Source: Gymnorhina tibicen
Lineage: Eukaryota; Chordata; Aves; Passeriformes; Artamidae
Length of the DNA: 64,000 bases
Direction: 5' to 3'
Assembly (NCBI GenBank): GCA_013399875.1
Contig: VXAZ01001836.1
Location: forward strand, 868,001 to 932,000
The number at the start of each line of letters is the position of its first letter. The stretch's first letter is position 1. The translations under genes were made by a program, and so were the position numbers. A model generated the notes under the pieces. It was not told the DNA's origin and did no database searches. It worked only from the letters and a program-made list of their open reading frames with translations. Positions 37,401-51,699 of this stretch are shown here, piece after piece.

Positions 37401-40400
37401 TTTCAGCTGCTCTTCAATTACAGGTCCTTTGATTTTAGTGCTCTTGAGTTTTTTTTTTCATAATCTTCTGTGGAGTATTTTTCATCTCCCAGCACGTTCT
37501 TCCTTGCCCCACCTTAGTTAAATTCCCTTAACGTATCTCATTCTAAAACAGTAGGATACTCAAATTCCAAGACAGACAGAGCGTCTTTTCTGCAGTGAAT
37601 TTCCGAGCGAGTGCATACTGTTACAGTTAGCAACTGGAGCCACCTTGAACTGAAGCTCAGAGGACATTGTGGCACAGATAGTTGAAGAATCTGGTCATAT
37701 TGTCAGGCCTACAACCACTTTTCATTAATGACATATGAATACTTTCAGACCTTCTCTTCCCTTAGCTGTCTGTAGAATCATAAGTGACTGTAACCATAGG
37801 CAGCAACCATGAGAACCGGCTGGTAAAAGGTGTATGAAAAGATGTCAGTCTACCAGCTCAGAAGGACAGGGAGAGTGAGAGGGGCCAGAGGAACGAAATT
37901 CCCTAGTTTAATAAGAACAGATAAATAAAGACATACATTTTCATAAATACATTTACACATGTATGTATGTGTTGCTTAAACGTGATTGTTTTCTGAAGTG
38001 TCCTCAGCACTGTGAAGTAAAGCAGAAAGAGAACTACAAAAGTAGTATTACTATTTGGCTTTTTAAAAAGCATTATAGGAAGCAAATAGTGTTTTGGATG
38101 GTTCTGTTTTGTTCTCAAGTCAATTGACTTTCCCTGGCTGCCTCTCTTTTCTGTGAGTGGAATGCTCAGCAATTATTTCTCCTCTGGGAGATGTTAATGG
38201 TGGTTGCTCCAGGATAGCTTATCATGTTACATGATAGCTCACTATGATACCTCCCATGCAAACGCTGTGGTTCATCAAACTCTTTCCTAGTACCACAAAG
38301 GTTTTTGCAGAGTATATCGTAAATGGAACAGTTAAGCTGCAGGGCAGAAACTTGCTGTTGACATAAAGATATAGGAAGCAAACCTTCACCTAAACTTGCA
38401 CATTGTTATACAGAAAATGATGTAGAGGAAATAGAGACATGAAGTTGAGAAACAGACATAATGGAAGCAGTAGGACAAAAATCCCAATTAGGATGGAGAA
38501 CCGTAAATTTCTGGAGAGCACTCTATGTTATGGTGCCTTCAAAAGCTGGAGGCTGGCTGTAGTGTCCTGCAAAATATTTTACAGCCATGTAGTCCTTTCT
38601 TTCTGAAATCCAAGGAGCTGGTCATCTTAGACCACTGATTCACTAAGTCCTATTTAAAAAGCAAGCAAATAAGGAAGATTTTGTTTCTCTTCTTTAATTC
38701 CTCCTCTTCAGATGATTTTCATTTTAATTCTAATAAAAATGCCTTTATTACGACACAGAATATCTTGTTATTTCCCAAAATACTGCTACAGCGTCAGTGG
38801 TGTAACTAGTAAAAGATTGTGTTGGTATTCTTGAGTCCTGTTGATTTTGCATATAATTTCTTTGCATTTAAATCAAGAAAAGAATGCACTTGTCTATTGT
38901 CTGTCAAAATTCATAGTAAGATAATTAAGCACTGCTTTTTTCACCCCTTAGGATCACTTTGAAGTGTTTACTAAGTATATTCAAGTGTTTTCCTATGGTT
39001 ACTGCATTGCATTATTATTGCTTGGAAAAGTGGGGGTTTTTTCTCAAAATTGTTTGGGTCTCTTCTTTGCTTCAATGTAAAAACAGGTATTTTTTGCAAA
39101 ACAGTAAGAAATTGGAGAAGCTGGTATTTTAAAAAATTCATCTAAATCAGGTTCTTTCTGTCTAGATTTACAGGTAAGGCTGTTCTTTTCAGCAGGTGTT
39201 TTTGGGTGTTAGGTTTACTGAAGGAGACTTCCAGTGATCTCAGCACCTGTAGTTTAAAAACAAAAAAAAAATAGTTGTTATTCTGTAGACAGATACTGAA
39301 GTTGCTTAGCTTGACGAAGGCAACACAACACAAAACGTCCAGAAGAGAAGATGCCTGTGAAGTCATGTCTGCCTATGCTTGTTCATTCCTCCTTGTGTAA
39401 CTGCTGAGAGGATCATCTCTGAAATGGTCACTGCAAGAATTTCAGAAATACTGTCTTCTGATCCCCCCATTTTTGTTGTGGTATTTTTAATTCAGGTCAG
39501 TTCCAGGTTACTGTGCTGGGATACGTTCCATTCCTCGCTTGTCAGTGGTTTGCTACATGATGCTTTGTGCTTGCCTTGCAAAGTTCTTTAAAAGGTGTGG
39601 CACAAAAGATCCATGCTTGTTACAGCTCGGTTCACAAGGATGCCTGAATTGGAGTTGTTCTGGTATTGTGAAGTGAAATTTGGTGGACTATAGTGATACT
39701 TCAGAAAATCATATTAAAGAAAATCACAATATGACGTCTATAGCAGACAATAGAAGCATATTTTAATAGATGAATGGTTTTAGTCAAGCTGAATAACATT
39801 AATGGTGAACACTAGGAAAGACTTTTGAAAATTATAAGGGTTGTCCATATTTCAGTGCAATCAAAACTCTCACATATGTGTTCAAATGTGTTTCAAATGC
39901 TGCTTAGTATGTCTGAGCAACAGATATTAGTTAATAACGTCTTAAGTGGATAAATTTCTTTGCAGATAGTTTATTTAATACTTTGTTTCAGTAATGTCTT
40001 TTACAGGAAACATTTGTTTTGGTTTGAGCAACACACTTCTGTCTGCTGTCAAACTTACTAGAATACAAAATAAAGCCACATGATAGGTGGCAGCTGGAGA
40101 AGGTCAGAAATGATCAACATCCTTTCACGGTCAAGATTCTGACTGCAAATCATTAAGCATTTACTTAATTTCATTCAGACAAGGGCATACACTGATCAGC
40201 TACTTAACTTTGAGAATATACACATACCGGTTTTAAAAACTGGGCTTAGATAATTGATGAGTTTTTTATTATGGGAAATATTAAACAAACGCATCAAAGT
40301 TTTTGAGTTAGAAATCAGAACAGCAAAATGTGTTGGTAGCCCTTAATGCCTAACCTAACATATTGATACTACTGTATGCAATATGATCATAGTGTGTGTA

Positions 40401-43400
40401 GTGTGGAGGTGATGACAGTAGTAATATGCCTGTTGAAGTTATTCATTCAACTGTATAAGCATCCCTGTCAAACTTCAGATTTAAGAAAACATTTCCTATG
40501 GAGGTAAATTTCAGGTCTTTTCTTCTTTTGACAGCTGTATGAAATGAACTGTCTTCTTTAGGCAGGAGAAGTGATACAATTTTGTGCTTCACACTGGTAC
40601 TTTTTCTCTTAGAGCACTTTTAAAACCTCCTTTCTTTAGAATAGTCTTAAAAATACCATCTCATAAAATAACTGTCTGGAATTCCTTGAAGCTCATGGTT
40701 TGGCTTCTGAAGTTCTTAAACAAATAGACTGTCAGAAATTGGTATGGATTCATTTCCAGGATTAATGCTTCATTCGCAGTAGTTTCTTTGCAAGATCAAT
40801 ACTCTGAAATATCAGAAGATTAAAGATGTATCAGATACCAAAAACACCAAACATTGTTTTAATTACTCAAATAGAAGAAAGCTGGATAATTTTTACTTGC
40901 TTATGAAGAATGTTCTGCTTAAGCCAAAACAAATTCTTTACCAGTTCTTCTAGAAAGTCTGGAAGTATTTAAGTTTCCTCTGCTTATGAGACAATGCCTG
41001 TTAGTGAGCCAGTGTTACATGGGATAACACTCTTCATTTGTAACAACCGGTCATTCAGCTGGTCAGTGAGCTAATTAAGTATGTCTGTTAATTGTTTCAG
41101 TAATACAGTTTATTAAGTTTGAGGTTTCTTGATCTGTTTGCCGTGCCTATAGGAAAAAAAAGAAGCAACAATCCAACGTCTGTGCCTGTTGAATAGGTTA
41201 CAGAAAGTTAAACAGTGTATCCATTCACTTCTGCTATTGTGGTATGTGAAATGCAGTCTTTTGAGCTGAATCCCGGAGTCATTAGCTATTAGCTCAGGCA
41301 AAGCACCTATCAATTTCAATCATAGTTAATCATGTGACACTCCTTTATTTACGCCTGTATTGTGGTTTTAACTAACAGCTTGTGACAGGGATTTGTAGAT
41401 GGGTCGTGCAGGAGTGGGAGTCCCAGGAAACCTTGTGGTCCTTTGGCCAGAATCCTCTGCAGCTGCCCTGAGAGTATTTGCCAGACTGGGCTCCCTACTG
41501 CACTTTACAGGGAGCTGAATAAATTTCCTCTACTGCCTTAGCAGATAAATTTCAAGGATATAATCCTTCCTTTTCCCTGGCATTGGAAAACACAAGGAGT
41601 GCTGGTGGCAATACACATCTTAGCACTCCAGGACTGTGGAGATGGGGTAGAGGCTGGAGTCGGGACAGAGTAACAAAGAGGTGATGTGGCTTGGGGTGGC
41701 TTTTGTGCACCAGCACAGGGTCAGCCAGAATTTCAGTCTTCCAGTGGGAATATTCAGTACTTCCTTCAGTTATATAAAATACTGGCATAGGAGCGCAGGC
41801 ACGCATGGGGAAAAATATGTGGATTCGAAACAATACTTTCAGTGTCTCTTGAGTGCTTTACCCAGGAAGAACTTTGTTTTATAGCAGTACCATGTGTGCA
41901 TCATACTGCTGCTACTGCTGAGCCTCTTTCAGCACAGTTGAGCTCTTTTATACCAAATCTTCATGACTTCTTTGCCTTCTGAACCAGTAAGACTTATTTC
42001 CAAATCATAAGCTTATGACAGAGATATCATTCATGAAAATCTGTACTCTTTTCCAGGAGCCCTCCTGGAATACAGGAAGGAATGCAGTCTAGATTAATTT
42101 AAAATATGTGTAGATGATGGATAGAAAAGTGTAAAGCTAAGCTTAGGGAATGGCATTATCTTCATGCATAGTCAAGCATGCCTGTGTTTAGCTTTCCTGC
42201 TTATTTTAGGCTCATATGTATGTGCTGGAGTTGTGTTGAATGGTGAAACAAACTAAAATATAGTTATGAATTCCTCCAAGTGACTTTTCCAGTCACTTCT
42301 GACTCAGAGACTGAAAAAGACTGTCTGAAGAACTAATGAGTTCTTCTTGGTAATAGGAAGTGGGTAAGACTTTTGAAGTGGAGAGGAATTACCTATAAAA
42401 ATTTTTGAGACCTGTAGAAATAGAGCTTCAGTTAATAGATGCTTAAGGTTACTGAAAGGAGGGAGCATCTTAGTGTATCCTTTAGCAGTGTATCCATTAG
42501 TGTAGCTGGCTAGGGAACAGTTTGTGCAGTGCCATGAATGTTTAGAGTATCTGAAGCACTGCTAGATGTACCAGAGAAATCAGGGTTTAGTAGTCACAGA
42601 AGAACTCTGTTTCTGCTTGAATTAGGACTTTGCAGAGCAATCATGTTTTGTGATGCATAGCTCCAAAATTACATAGGTCTTAAGGCAATAGGAGCCCCAT
42701 GTGGGAGTTGCTTTTCCTTGTTGCCCAGTTTCTACAATGACCTGGATGTTAACCAAATTATCATTGATTCTTCAAGCTTTAATTCACCATAGAGGCAGTG
42801 GGAGCAGCAGCTTTAATCATTGCCAGTTTTTACTGACAGGACTGCAAACCACAGTTGCCAGATGACTCAGACTTTGGCATCCTTATTTTTGCTCATGGTT
42901 TTTATATGGAAATTTGAAAAAGTTATGACCACAGAGATCATGATTTTCAGTAGAGTGCAAATGCTGTAGCACCACACCTAAACTATAAGCGGGCTTTAGT
43001 CCATCTTCCTCCTTCTTACCTCCTTTCTTTTCTCGCTTTTTCTTTTTTAGCTTGTTACTATTAAATGACATCTTTTCTATTTTGGGGGAAAAGGAATAGA
43101 AAAGTGGGGGGGGGGCAGTTCATGATGGTGTGTTGGCTCTCATGTTAGTGGAATCTTGCCTTGACGCACGCGAGCTCCTGGGATGTGTCCTTGAGGTTTT
43201 GACCTTGAAGAGAAACACTGGGTGTTAGGTAATGTGCCTTACTGCCCAAATGCTCCATTTCTGAGATCATAAGGGGAGGTGCAACACCAGCCTTGATTCC
43301 TCCCTTTTCTTTTGAGAGAGTGGAGAGTTGTAAAACCAAGGTACAGTGCGGGGAGAAGAGTTGAGTGCAAAATGCTTTAGCTGATTCTTGGTAACAGCCA

Positions 43401-45614
43401 CAGTGCACGACTTTAGTAAGTGGCTTCTCTGTCTTTGAAGAAGCTGTAGGAAAGGGGTTGAGCATCCGTAACTATAAAGCAAAACTTGATAGCTGTGGTT
43501 ATAAAGTAAAATGGTCCTCCCTGGAGCATGTGTGCCTGGGATGCAGGCTGAGAAAACCAGCACTGTGTAAAGGTGTAACATGAACTCTCTTAAGGTTTTA
43601 GGGTAGCCACGTGGAGGAGGCATTTTAAGTACTCTCCAGTTGAAAGATTTTTTTAGCTTCTGAGAACTGCAGCACAATCTGTGTGTCCTCTAGCCAGGGA
43701 CAGTTGAAAGAGCTTATTTCAGTTTGAAAACAGCTGAGCTGCTATGGCAGAGGAAGTTGTGCAGAATTCCTCGTTTATGCATCTTGTTGGTATTTCTGAA
43801 GTATCAGGCTGGGAGTTGCTTATGGAAGCGGAACTCAGCAGACTTTGATCAGGAATGGTCAGCCTTGTACTAATCCTACCAGTGCCTAAGCCAGAGGAGT
43901 GCAAGACAGCTGAAAGATATCCACTCACCTAGGGTAAGCCTGGGCCGGCATCTGAAAGGTGGGACTTGCTGAGATACTTCACTGTTTTAACACAGCCAAA
44001 TACCATCCAGGCACGGACTATTTCTCATCCCTTGCAACACAGGAAAATTTGTCACCAGACCCACTCCAGACAGTAATGTGAAAATAGACTCCTAAAGTTG
44101 CACAATAATTGAGCAGTCTGTTTGAACCTGTTTGGCCACTCTGTTCTTTCTGCTGTTCATGTGTCATGCCAAACTGAGGCTCAAAGCACAGGGGGTGCTA
44201 ACCTGTATATGGATGGTGTGCAGAGGCACACCATAGCCATGCCAAGTTGCCCTGGTGCTAAAAACTTGGATGTGTGTGGCTGGCTGTCACCGAGATGGAG
44301 GACGCTTCAGACTTCGCGCACATCCTTTGAGATGGATCTAAGCTTCAGGTGCTGCAAGTGCTGAGCTGCTGCAGGTTGCACATTACAGTGTGATGTTTAA
44401 ATTAAGTTTGGCTGCTGCTTTTAATTTGTTGAGATACTTCAGGAGGTGTCTGGGCAGTATCTGTGAAAAAGGGACAGAGAAAATGTCTGGGATGATGCCT
44501 TGCTGGCCCTCCCCATGCAGAGGGGACCCTCTGATGAGTCAGAACCCTTGTGGGGTAGCTTGCTATCCTGTTAGTAGTCACGCTGTGAAGCTACACAGGG
44601 TAACTCTGCTTTAGAAATATCATTGGCTCATGTGTGACAGTATGATTAAGAGTACATTGGAAAAATGTTGGGAGAGTTGGAGGAAGCTGTCAGTGCCTGT
44701 GCATTCAGCATGCATCTGTACTGCCGAGTGACTGGTTTACCAGCTAAGTGAAAGCAACCACAAGGCCACAGCCTGTGGCATAGGATGAGCCAGCTATCTT
44801 GAGATGAAAGCTATGTGGCAGTGAACATTTGGGTCAGAGGTTTATACGCTGTCAGAACGCAGAGTTAGATTAGGGAAAGTCTATTCACGCCATACTGAGG
44901 ATTCACACTTCAGCACATTTGAATTGTTTGCTGCAGTGCCTATTTATATCACATTTGCTTTGAAAGTATTACTAAGTACAGCTGTTGTGAACTTCTCTTG
45001 TGCTTTGTGCATTCTACTTTATGCCTAACTGGCAGGTTTAGATGTTTGGGGGTTTTTTTTAATGTCTGCATCTCAAATACATTTAAGCTTTCTTTACCAG
45101 GTAAAATGGAAGAAAATTGCAAAAGTCAAGAACATAACTAGTAGCTGTAAGCTTCCAAATATTAATATTTGTATTATTATATTGCACAATAAGTATGTTA
45201 TTGATCAGGGGGAAATGAAAATTGACCTCAGAAATGATAAGGTGTTTGAGATAATTTACATAGCTTTTGAAAAAGTGGACAAGCATGTTTTTATGATGAA
45301 AAGGTAGGTGCCAATGATGAGTTACTACCTGAGAAATATACTCACTCATTCTTATGACATACTGTTTTCTTCTGGTTTTTTCTCCTTCTTTTCAAGTCAA
45401 CATGGGGAAAGGTAATAATGTCACTTAATTTACTCATACCTGTGTAGAGAGCCTCTGCAATGTGTGGGTACCATTTAAGTTCAGTTAAGAGTTCCATTGA
45501 ATCTTCAGTGTCTCAGCAAGAGGTTGACCCAAAATGACTGAAAAAGAACATTGTACTGCAAGTGAGTGTTGTACAGTATCACTAAACAGAGTGTTCTTTA
45601 CCTGACTATTTCAG
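34415..45614 (+). other. LTBP1: LTBP1 intron, 11.2 kb
   Basis: It runs from GTAAGA to an acceptor ending gactatttcag, phase 0. It is mostly AT-rich unique sequence with a G10 run at 43106-43115. Overlapping minus-strand frames at 43145-43465 and 43267-43677 have no recognised domains. No CR1 or LTR was recognised by eye in this intron. Confidence 0.92.
43106..43115 (+). repeat. G10 homopolymer
   Basis: An uninterrupted run of ten G lies inside the intron. It is length-unstable and may affect local sequence quality; no function is implied. Confidence 0.85.
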
Positions 45615-45717
45615 TGTGGCAAAGCACTTCCTGGCCTTTCCAAGCAAGAAGACTGCTGTGGAACCGTGGGTACCTCCTGGGGTTTTAACAAATGCCAGAA
45701 ATGTCCCAAGAAGCCGT
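45615..45717 (+). CDS. LTBP1: LTBP1 exon: core of TB1 domain
   Basis: The exon has 103 bases, entered in phase 0 and left in phase 1 at the donor GTAAGT (45718). It encodes residues 243-276 and the first base of 277. The text [16 protein letters not shown], then [16 protein letters not shown], contains cysteines 2 to 6 of the TB (8-Cys) domain: 243, the CC pair 256-257, 269 and 272. The adjacent CC pair and the GxxWG-type turn are diagnostic of TB domains, which occur only in fibrillins and LTBPs. This first TB domain is not the one that disulfide-links latent TGF-beta; that lies further downstream. Confidence 0.97.
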
Positions 45718-46867
45718 GTAAGTGCTATTTTATTGTTATTCTCATGGCTTTTTCCCCTCAAGTAGTATTTTCCCTTTTCTCAGAGGGGAAACAAACTGAA
45801 AAGCCAAAGGAACCTAGCAGAAAAAAAGTGCTATGATTTGATTAGGGACAAGTTGTAGAAACTGGAATTCCCCCACATGCCAGCAGAGTTACAGTATGCA
45901 GGCACTTGGTGCAGCCAGCAGAGTTGACGTCGTTGGGTTTTTTTCCCCTGCTTCTTCCTCCTTTGAGCCAGTGATGGACTGTTGCATTTCCTCAGTGCAG
46001 GAAGAGTAATCACATTGAATCATCTTGCCCTTTCCAGCTGGACTTTTTTTTTTTTTTTAAGTTTGCACAGAAATCTTAAATTATAGAGGCGCCAGTTTCT
46101 GCTTGGAGAGAATGCAGTGACCTCTCGGGACTGCAGATGAAATTTCAAGTTTGGAGCCAACGTCTTCTAGGCTCTAAACTATCAGTTGCTTTTTTTCCCT
46201 CTGCTTTTGAAATATCTTCCCCAACAATTAGACAATGACAAATACTTTCTTCACCATTTTATTATGATTTGACATCATATTATTATGAGAAAGGAATTTC
46301 GAATTATTTGCATGATCAGTGAGAATAACCTCGTAAACTTTTTGTGAATTACATTATTGTTGCACAGGAATAGTAATACTTCTGTGTCATGTAGTATTTT
46401 CAGCATTAAATGAAAGATGGGAAAAGATAACGTAATCTCTCTTTTGCAGATGGAGTGGACCGGCATTTACTGGGCCAAAAATAGGTCATTAAATTGCAGT
46501 CATTCTTACCTAGTTCTTCTAGGACCCTGTTATTCAGATAGCAATGCTGGAAACATGTTCAGTGTTTGATTTTTTTGGAAGCATGTCTTTCTCTGCAAGT
46601 CTTAATGTGGATGTAAATACAATTCCAGCAGAAAATCTGCTATTACTCCTATTTCTCTGACTCCTCCTTCCATAGGAGACTCTGATATAAATTTATGCTG
46701 ACTCAGTGTGATTTGCTAGTTTCTAAAACATTTTGTGCATTGGAGTATGTTTATCTTCTGATGTACTTTAGAAAGACAGCCTCCCTGGGTGTTTGAAGGT
46801 CATAGTTAATAAGACTCAGGTATCTATTTTATTCCTGTAGCATGTAAATACAGTTTCTAAAAGGAGC

Positions 46868-47530
46868 ATGCGTGCCAACCGTATGAAATCAAACAAAGAC
46901 AAGAGCCAGATTCTGCACCTGGCCCTGGGTAACCCAGGATGTATGCACAGACTGGGGAGGGAGAGGCTGGAGAGTAGTGCCCATCAGAAAGTTGGAAGAG
47001 GAGCCAGCAGTGCCCTGGCAGCCAGGAGGGCCAACCATGTCCTGGGGTGCATCAGGCACAGCATCACCAGCCGGGCAAGGGAGGGGATTGTCCCGCTCTG
47101 CTCTGCAATGGGGCGGCCTCACCTCGAGTGCTGGGGGCAGCTTTGGGTGGAACAAAGTAAGAAAGATTAAGCTCTTAGAGAGTGTCCAAAGGAGAGCGAT
47201 GAGGATGGTGAAGGGCCTTGAGGGGAAGCCATAGCGGAGCAGCTGAGGGCACTTGGTCTGTTCAGCCTGGAGAAGAGGAGCCTGAGGGCAGACCTCATTG
47301 CAGTTACAACTTCCTCATGAGGGGAAGAGGAGGGGCAGGCTCTGATCTCTTCTCTGTGGTTACCAGTGACAGGACCTGAGGGAATGGCCTGAAGTTGTGT
47401 CAGGGAGATTTATGTTGGATATTAGGAAAAGGTTCTTCACCCAGGGGGTGGTTGGGCACTGGAACAGGTTCCCCAGGGAAGTGGTCACAGCACCAGCCTG
47501 AGAGAGTTCAAGAAGTGTTCGGACAATGCA
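46868..47530 (+). mobile_element. CR1 LINE fragment with missing 3' end
   Basis: The left part translates in CR1 ORF2 style: DKSQILHLALGNPG, RLGRERLESS, LAARRANHVLGCIRHSITSR, and after a frame break SVQRRAMRMVKGLEGKP. These are the C-terminal end of the CR1 ORF2 protein. The right part is the 3' UTR ('cttggtctgttcagcctgga', 'gtcacagcaccagcctgaga'), but it stops near 'gttcggacaatgc' without the usual tail seen in the 9335-9818 copy. It is therefore truncated at both ends, with frameshifts. Confidence 0.9.
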
Positions 47531-48995
47531 ATTGAATTACAACTGAAAGTCTAGTTCATCAGAAGCATATTGACAAGTGAAATGTTGCTTATTTGGATGT
47601 AGGTGTGCTATGAGAAAAATCACAAAAAAGCCTGAAATGTGCTTCAACCAAAAATTGGGTGGAACTACTAATACAAATTTTTGGTGCCTGGTTTGAAGGG
47701 AAGCACACTTGTTAGTTCTTCATAGTTCAGGTAAAATACTGATTGTCTCAGCCTGGAATCCACAGTAGATGTGTAGATCAGGCAGCTGCTTAATGGCACA
47801 GTGCTCAGCACAGTGTTAAAAGCAAGCAAACAGGGAAACTGTGACAAACCATGTCTGAAATTCTGATCCATAGGTGCTTCCTAAACAGGTAGAGAGAAAT
47901 GCTTCCCTTCTCCTGAAGGCAAGTCCACCACCCTTTTTCCAAAGCACTGAATAAGAATAATTTATTTAAATGCTAATGAGATGAGCAATGTCCTTTTGTT
48001 ATAAAAGCTTAATAGCTAGCACACTTGCTCAAGATGGGACACTTCAGAGGTCCTTTATTTGCCAGAATAATTTCTAATCTACATTTTATACCTATGAGGA
48101 GATGCCCTAACCCATAAAATTTAGAAACAATTCTTGGAACAGTTCTAGGAACCCAGTCTCTTTCCCAGATTCCTTAATTACTTACAGTATGAGTCATGCT
48201 CACTCCCGCCTTCTGGCTGAATTTGGAGTTGTTTTCTTGAGTGTAACTGCATGATTTCAGAAAAAGACAGAGAATGGTGCCACTTGGAATATTCTTCTCC
48301 TTCTGATTAAAGCATTCCTGGAAAGTAAGGATCTCTTAGACATAATAGGATACATTTCTCATCTTTCTAGGTGGGAGTTCTCACTGTACATTAGTGTTTT
48401 AAGAAAGAAGGAGGAGAAGGGTGCACTATCTGTTTTATCCAGATTAAAATACAGTGTCATTGTATCAAGAGTATGATTTGGTAGGTGCATGCTTCAAGCA
48501 TATTCACTGAATCTGTCAAGAAGCTTTAGTAGCAGTGTGTGTATTTTCTCAAGGCTACATTTGATTTAAGAATGATTCTAAGCATGATGCTGTTTAATCA
48601 GGCCCTGTCTTATGGCAGTTCTGCACGGATGCAAATGGTGAATTTTTAGATTTTTAAGAACTGAATGTAATACATTTGCTGTGTTGCAGGTATTGAAGTG
48701 CTCTTACAGCATCTTAAAATTTTATAGATGTTCAGTTTGAACTTAGGCACAAAGCTTGAACCCCCAAAATCTGTTCTGGATCTGGGTCAAAGTAGCTTTT
48801 GGGCATAGGTGTCAAACTAAGCCTCATGACAGTTTCAAAGTGTTATGGTTCTGTAGAGTAAACAATTTCCAAAGATAGATGTAAATTTATTAGAAGATTT
48901 AATGAAAGTCTGGAGTGGATGCTGAAGGATTTATATTCATCAAGTATTTTTATTTTTACAACACTGAAAATGCTTCAGTGGTAAAAAGAGTATGC

Positions 48996-49012
48996 ATATA
49001 TATATATATATA
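48996..49012. repeat. AT dinucleotide microsatellite
   Basis: An uninterrupted 17-base AT alternation within an AT-rich stretch continuing to about 49030. It is a simple repeat of intronic type. Confidence 0.85.
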
Positions 49013-51183
49013 AATTTATATTATATTGGATGGAAAAACTTGGGAGTTGAGTAAATAATTAGCAAGTTGTCAGTTAAGTGATATCTGTGCTGGTGTCTCA
49101 ACAGGTGAAGTTAGTCCCACATTCTTCCCATATAATTTTGACCTGTTCTGATATTTCACTAAATTGGTATTACCCTTTTCATTGTAGTTGTTTTGGAAGC
49201 AAACAGACTTCCTTTTGCTTTTATGGTTTTATGCCTCGTAAACTTAATTTAAAGTGGACCTGTTTTTATAATAATGTGTAATCAGGTTGTGATCTTCTGC
49301 ATAACCCACTTCAGCAAAAAACTTAAGCATATATTTCAGTGTCACTAGCAGGCACTTCTCTCTTCAATCAACTACCTAAGGACATGCCTAAGTTTGCGTG
49401 TGTCTTGTTCCCATTGTCTTACAGAGGGCTCATTCATCTTTATAAAGACTTGAGTGTTTTGGGTAACAGCCACTGCTCAGTCAGGGCTTCTGTCCTGTTG
49501 CAAATTTAAGTGCCTTGGCCCGAGACAGCTGCCATGTCTGTAAGTTTATGGGTTATTCAGTATTACTGAAAACCAAAAGAAGTTTTGGAACAGATCTCCA
49601 TTTTTGAGGGCTTCTAACAGAAGACAACTTTCAAGAAGGGTCTTTCTGTGTTACATGAGGAATGTTGCAATTGGTCAGGCTTCTTGCTAACTTAGTTACA
49701 AAGAATTACAAACAGGTTGTTTAGATGAGTAAAGGCTAAGTAATATCAGACTCCATCCAGCTCCGACATGGATCACAAGCCATCACTGAATAAGCTGCTT
49801 CTCTACTGTGACTTGCTTACATTTCTGCTCTTTGTAAAAGGAAGAAAACAGCTGCTAGTGAGCTGCTGTTTCCTGTTCACTGTGGGAGTAGGAGGATGAG
49901 GAAGGAGGGAGAGGTTAAAGTCTCTGACCTCAGTCCACCACTGCACTTTCTAGAGCAGCTGAGTCACCCTGGGAGGGAAAATGTGTTGCAGCACTGGAAA
50001 AGACCTGGCATAGGTTATGGGCTGGTCTCCATCTACAACTGGAAGTTGTTTTCATTCAGCAGGCTGCACTGCAGGGTGCCATTCCTGCCCACAGAAAGTT
50101 ACAGAGACTCTCTTGGTTTTGGTGTGAATGAAATCAGGTCTGCAATGGCAAACACAGATCAGTTAGGACATAATGAGTGCAATTATGAGTTTGAATCTGC
50201 CAACATGAGTACTAGGAGTTTCATTGACACTTTTGGGGACCAGAAGTAGACTAATGCATTGTGCTTTTGAAAGTCTCCTTAAATTTCGACTGGGTTTAAT
50301 ATTAACATTGTGAAAAGACTGAAAAATCTGCCTTGGAAACTAAATGTGTAGCTGCCACTTTAGTAGAGAGACAACATTTCAAGTTGTAATTTGTGTTAAA
50401 ATGATTGTAGTCAGTGTAAAGATAGAAAAGTATGTGTTCAGAACTGTAATAACATTTTGCTGTATTTTTACTATGTGTTTAACCATTTTGCCCTTTATGC
50501 AATGTCTAAGGAGAATCTTAATGTTTTATTTAAGCATTTATTTTAAATAATTCATTGAAATTTGAAATAAAACTATCTCGCTCCAAGCCTGCTACTCAAG
50601 TTCAACACTTAAATTTTTCCAAATAATAGGCAAAGCTTTAGAACTAGTTAAAATAATTTTCTTTTTTTTTTTTTTCCCCCACACCATTACAGTCAACCAG
50701 GTGCCAGTTTTAAAGTAAGCTGCAGGGATAAATGTGTGATCCAGGCATTATTTAAAGTGAAGCCAATCAACAGCACTATGTTACTCAGTTGTTCTGTCTT
50801 ATTTGACAGAACAGTCAAAATACAGTAAAGATGGAAACTAACGAATCCGGTTGGTTTTGGGGGTGGGTTGTTTGTCTGTTGAACACTTGGAACACTTTTT
50901 AAATGAAACAGAAGATTTGACAAAATGTAAGGTATCTCTGTTGTAACATTCAAATTATGAAAAACTCTCTTGACTCTTATTAAAAGCTTTTATGTGATCA
51001 TAGTGCCAAAAGTTTAGTCCTATATGCTTAACAAAGTACTGGGCTTTGCCAAGAAGTTAGCTTCTAGTGCATAACCATACAATGAAGTTACTGCTCTCAT
51101 TTATGATGTTTGAGAATCAATAAACAGTTTTCTGTAGCCTGAAAAGCAACCTTAAGTGGAGGAAAGAAACAATAAATAGAAAT

Positions 51184-51218
51184 AAAAAGCTAGTTAACTG
51201 AAAAAAAGCTAGTTAACT
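51184..51218. repeat. 16-bp direct repeat, 3-bp spacer
   Basis: AAAAAGCTAGTTAACT occurs at 51184-51199 and again at 51203-51218, separated by GAA. The unit contains the palindrome GTTAAC. It looks like a small local duplication. Confidence 0.8.
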
Positions 51219-51699
51219 AGTTTGGCAAAATTGAATTCAGTCTTTATTTTGAAGTGTTGTTATATCTGTGACTGTACACTGATCAGCCAGTAAGTGAAGT
51301 GAAGCTTGGTATTCTAAAATTCAACAGCTTTGTTAGGTAAATCCCAGATGTTTCCATAATGAATCTTCAACTTTGTCTTTCCAAACGTGGTATTTGTAGC
51401 TGGTTTGCAAAAGTAATTAGTTGGATATTTCAGAACAAATCGGATGAAAGATGTCCTGACTTTTGTTTTGTTTTTTAAAACAAATTTGACTGGATAACCC
51501 AAGACTTAAGTAGTACACACACTGAAAAAGATGGAATTAAGGTTACCTGTTCAATCTTTAATTTTAATTTGTCTTCTTTGCTTAACCATTCATCACAAAA
51601 CCTTATAATTTTTTTAATACAGTTATATAATAGTTTGGCTGTCAGGCTCTGTAAGCATACAAATTAGCAGTATTTAACTGATGTAAATTTTTTTTTCAG

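Larger units (their letters stand above)
45718..51699 (+). other. LTBP1: LTBP1 intron, 6.0 kb
   Basis: It runs from GTAAGT to an acceptor with a ttttttttcag tract, phase 1. It contains a CR1 fragment (46868-47530), an AT dinucleotide repeat (48996-49012), and a 16-bp direct repeat (51184-51199 and 51203-51218). A 117-codon frame at 49896-50249 shows no recognised domain. Confidence 0.92.

Noticed and set aside
43145..43677. Two overlapping minus-strand frames of 106 and 136 codons
   Set aside because: They are in different frames, show no recognisable domain, and have no splice or promoter signals; judged to be chance.
49896..50249. 117-codon + strand frame in the 6-kb intron
   Set aside because: In frame composition and content it looks like unique intron; no domain or plausible splice partner was identified.
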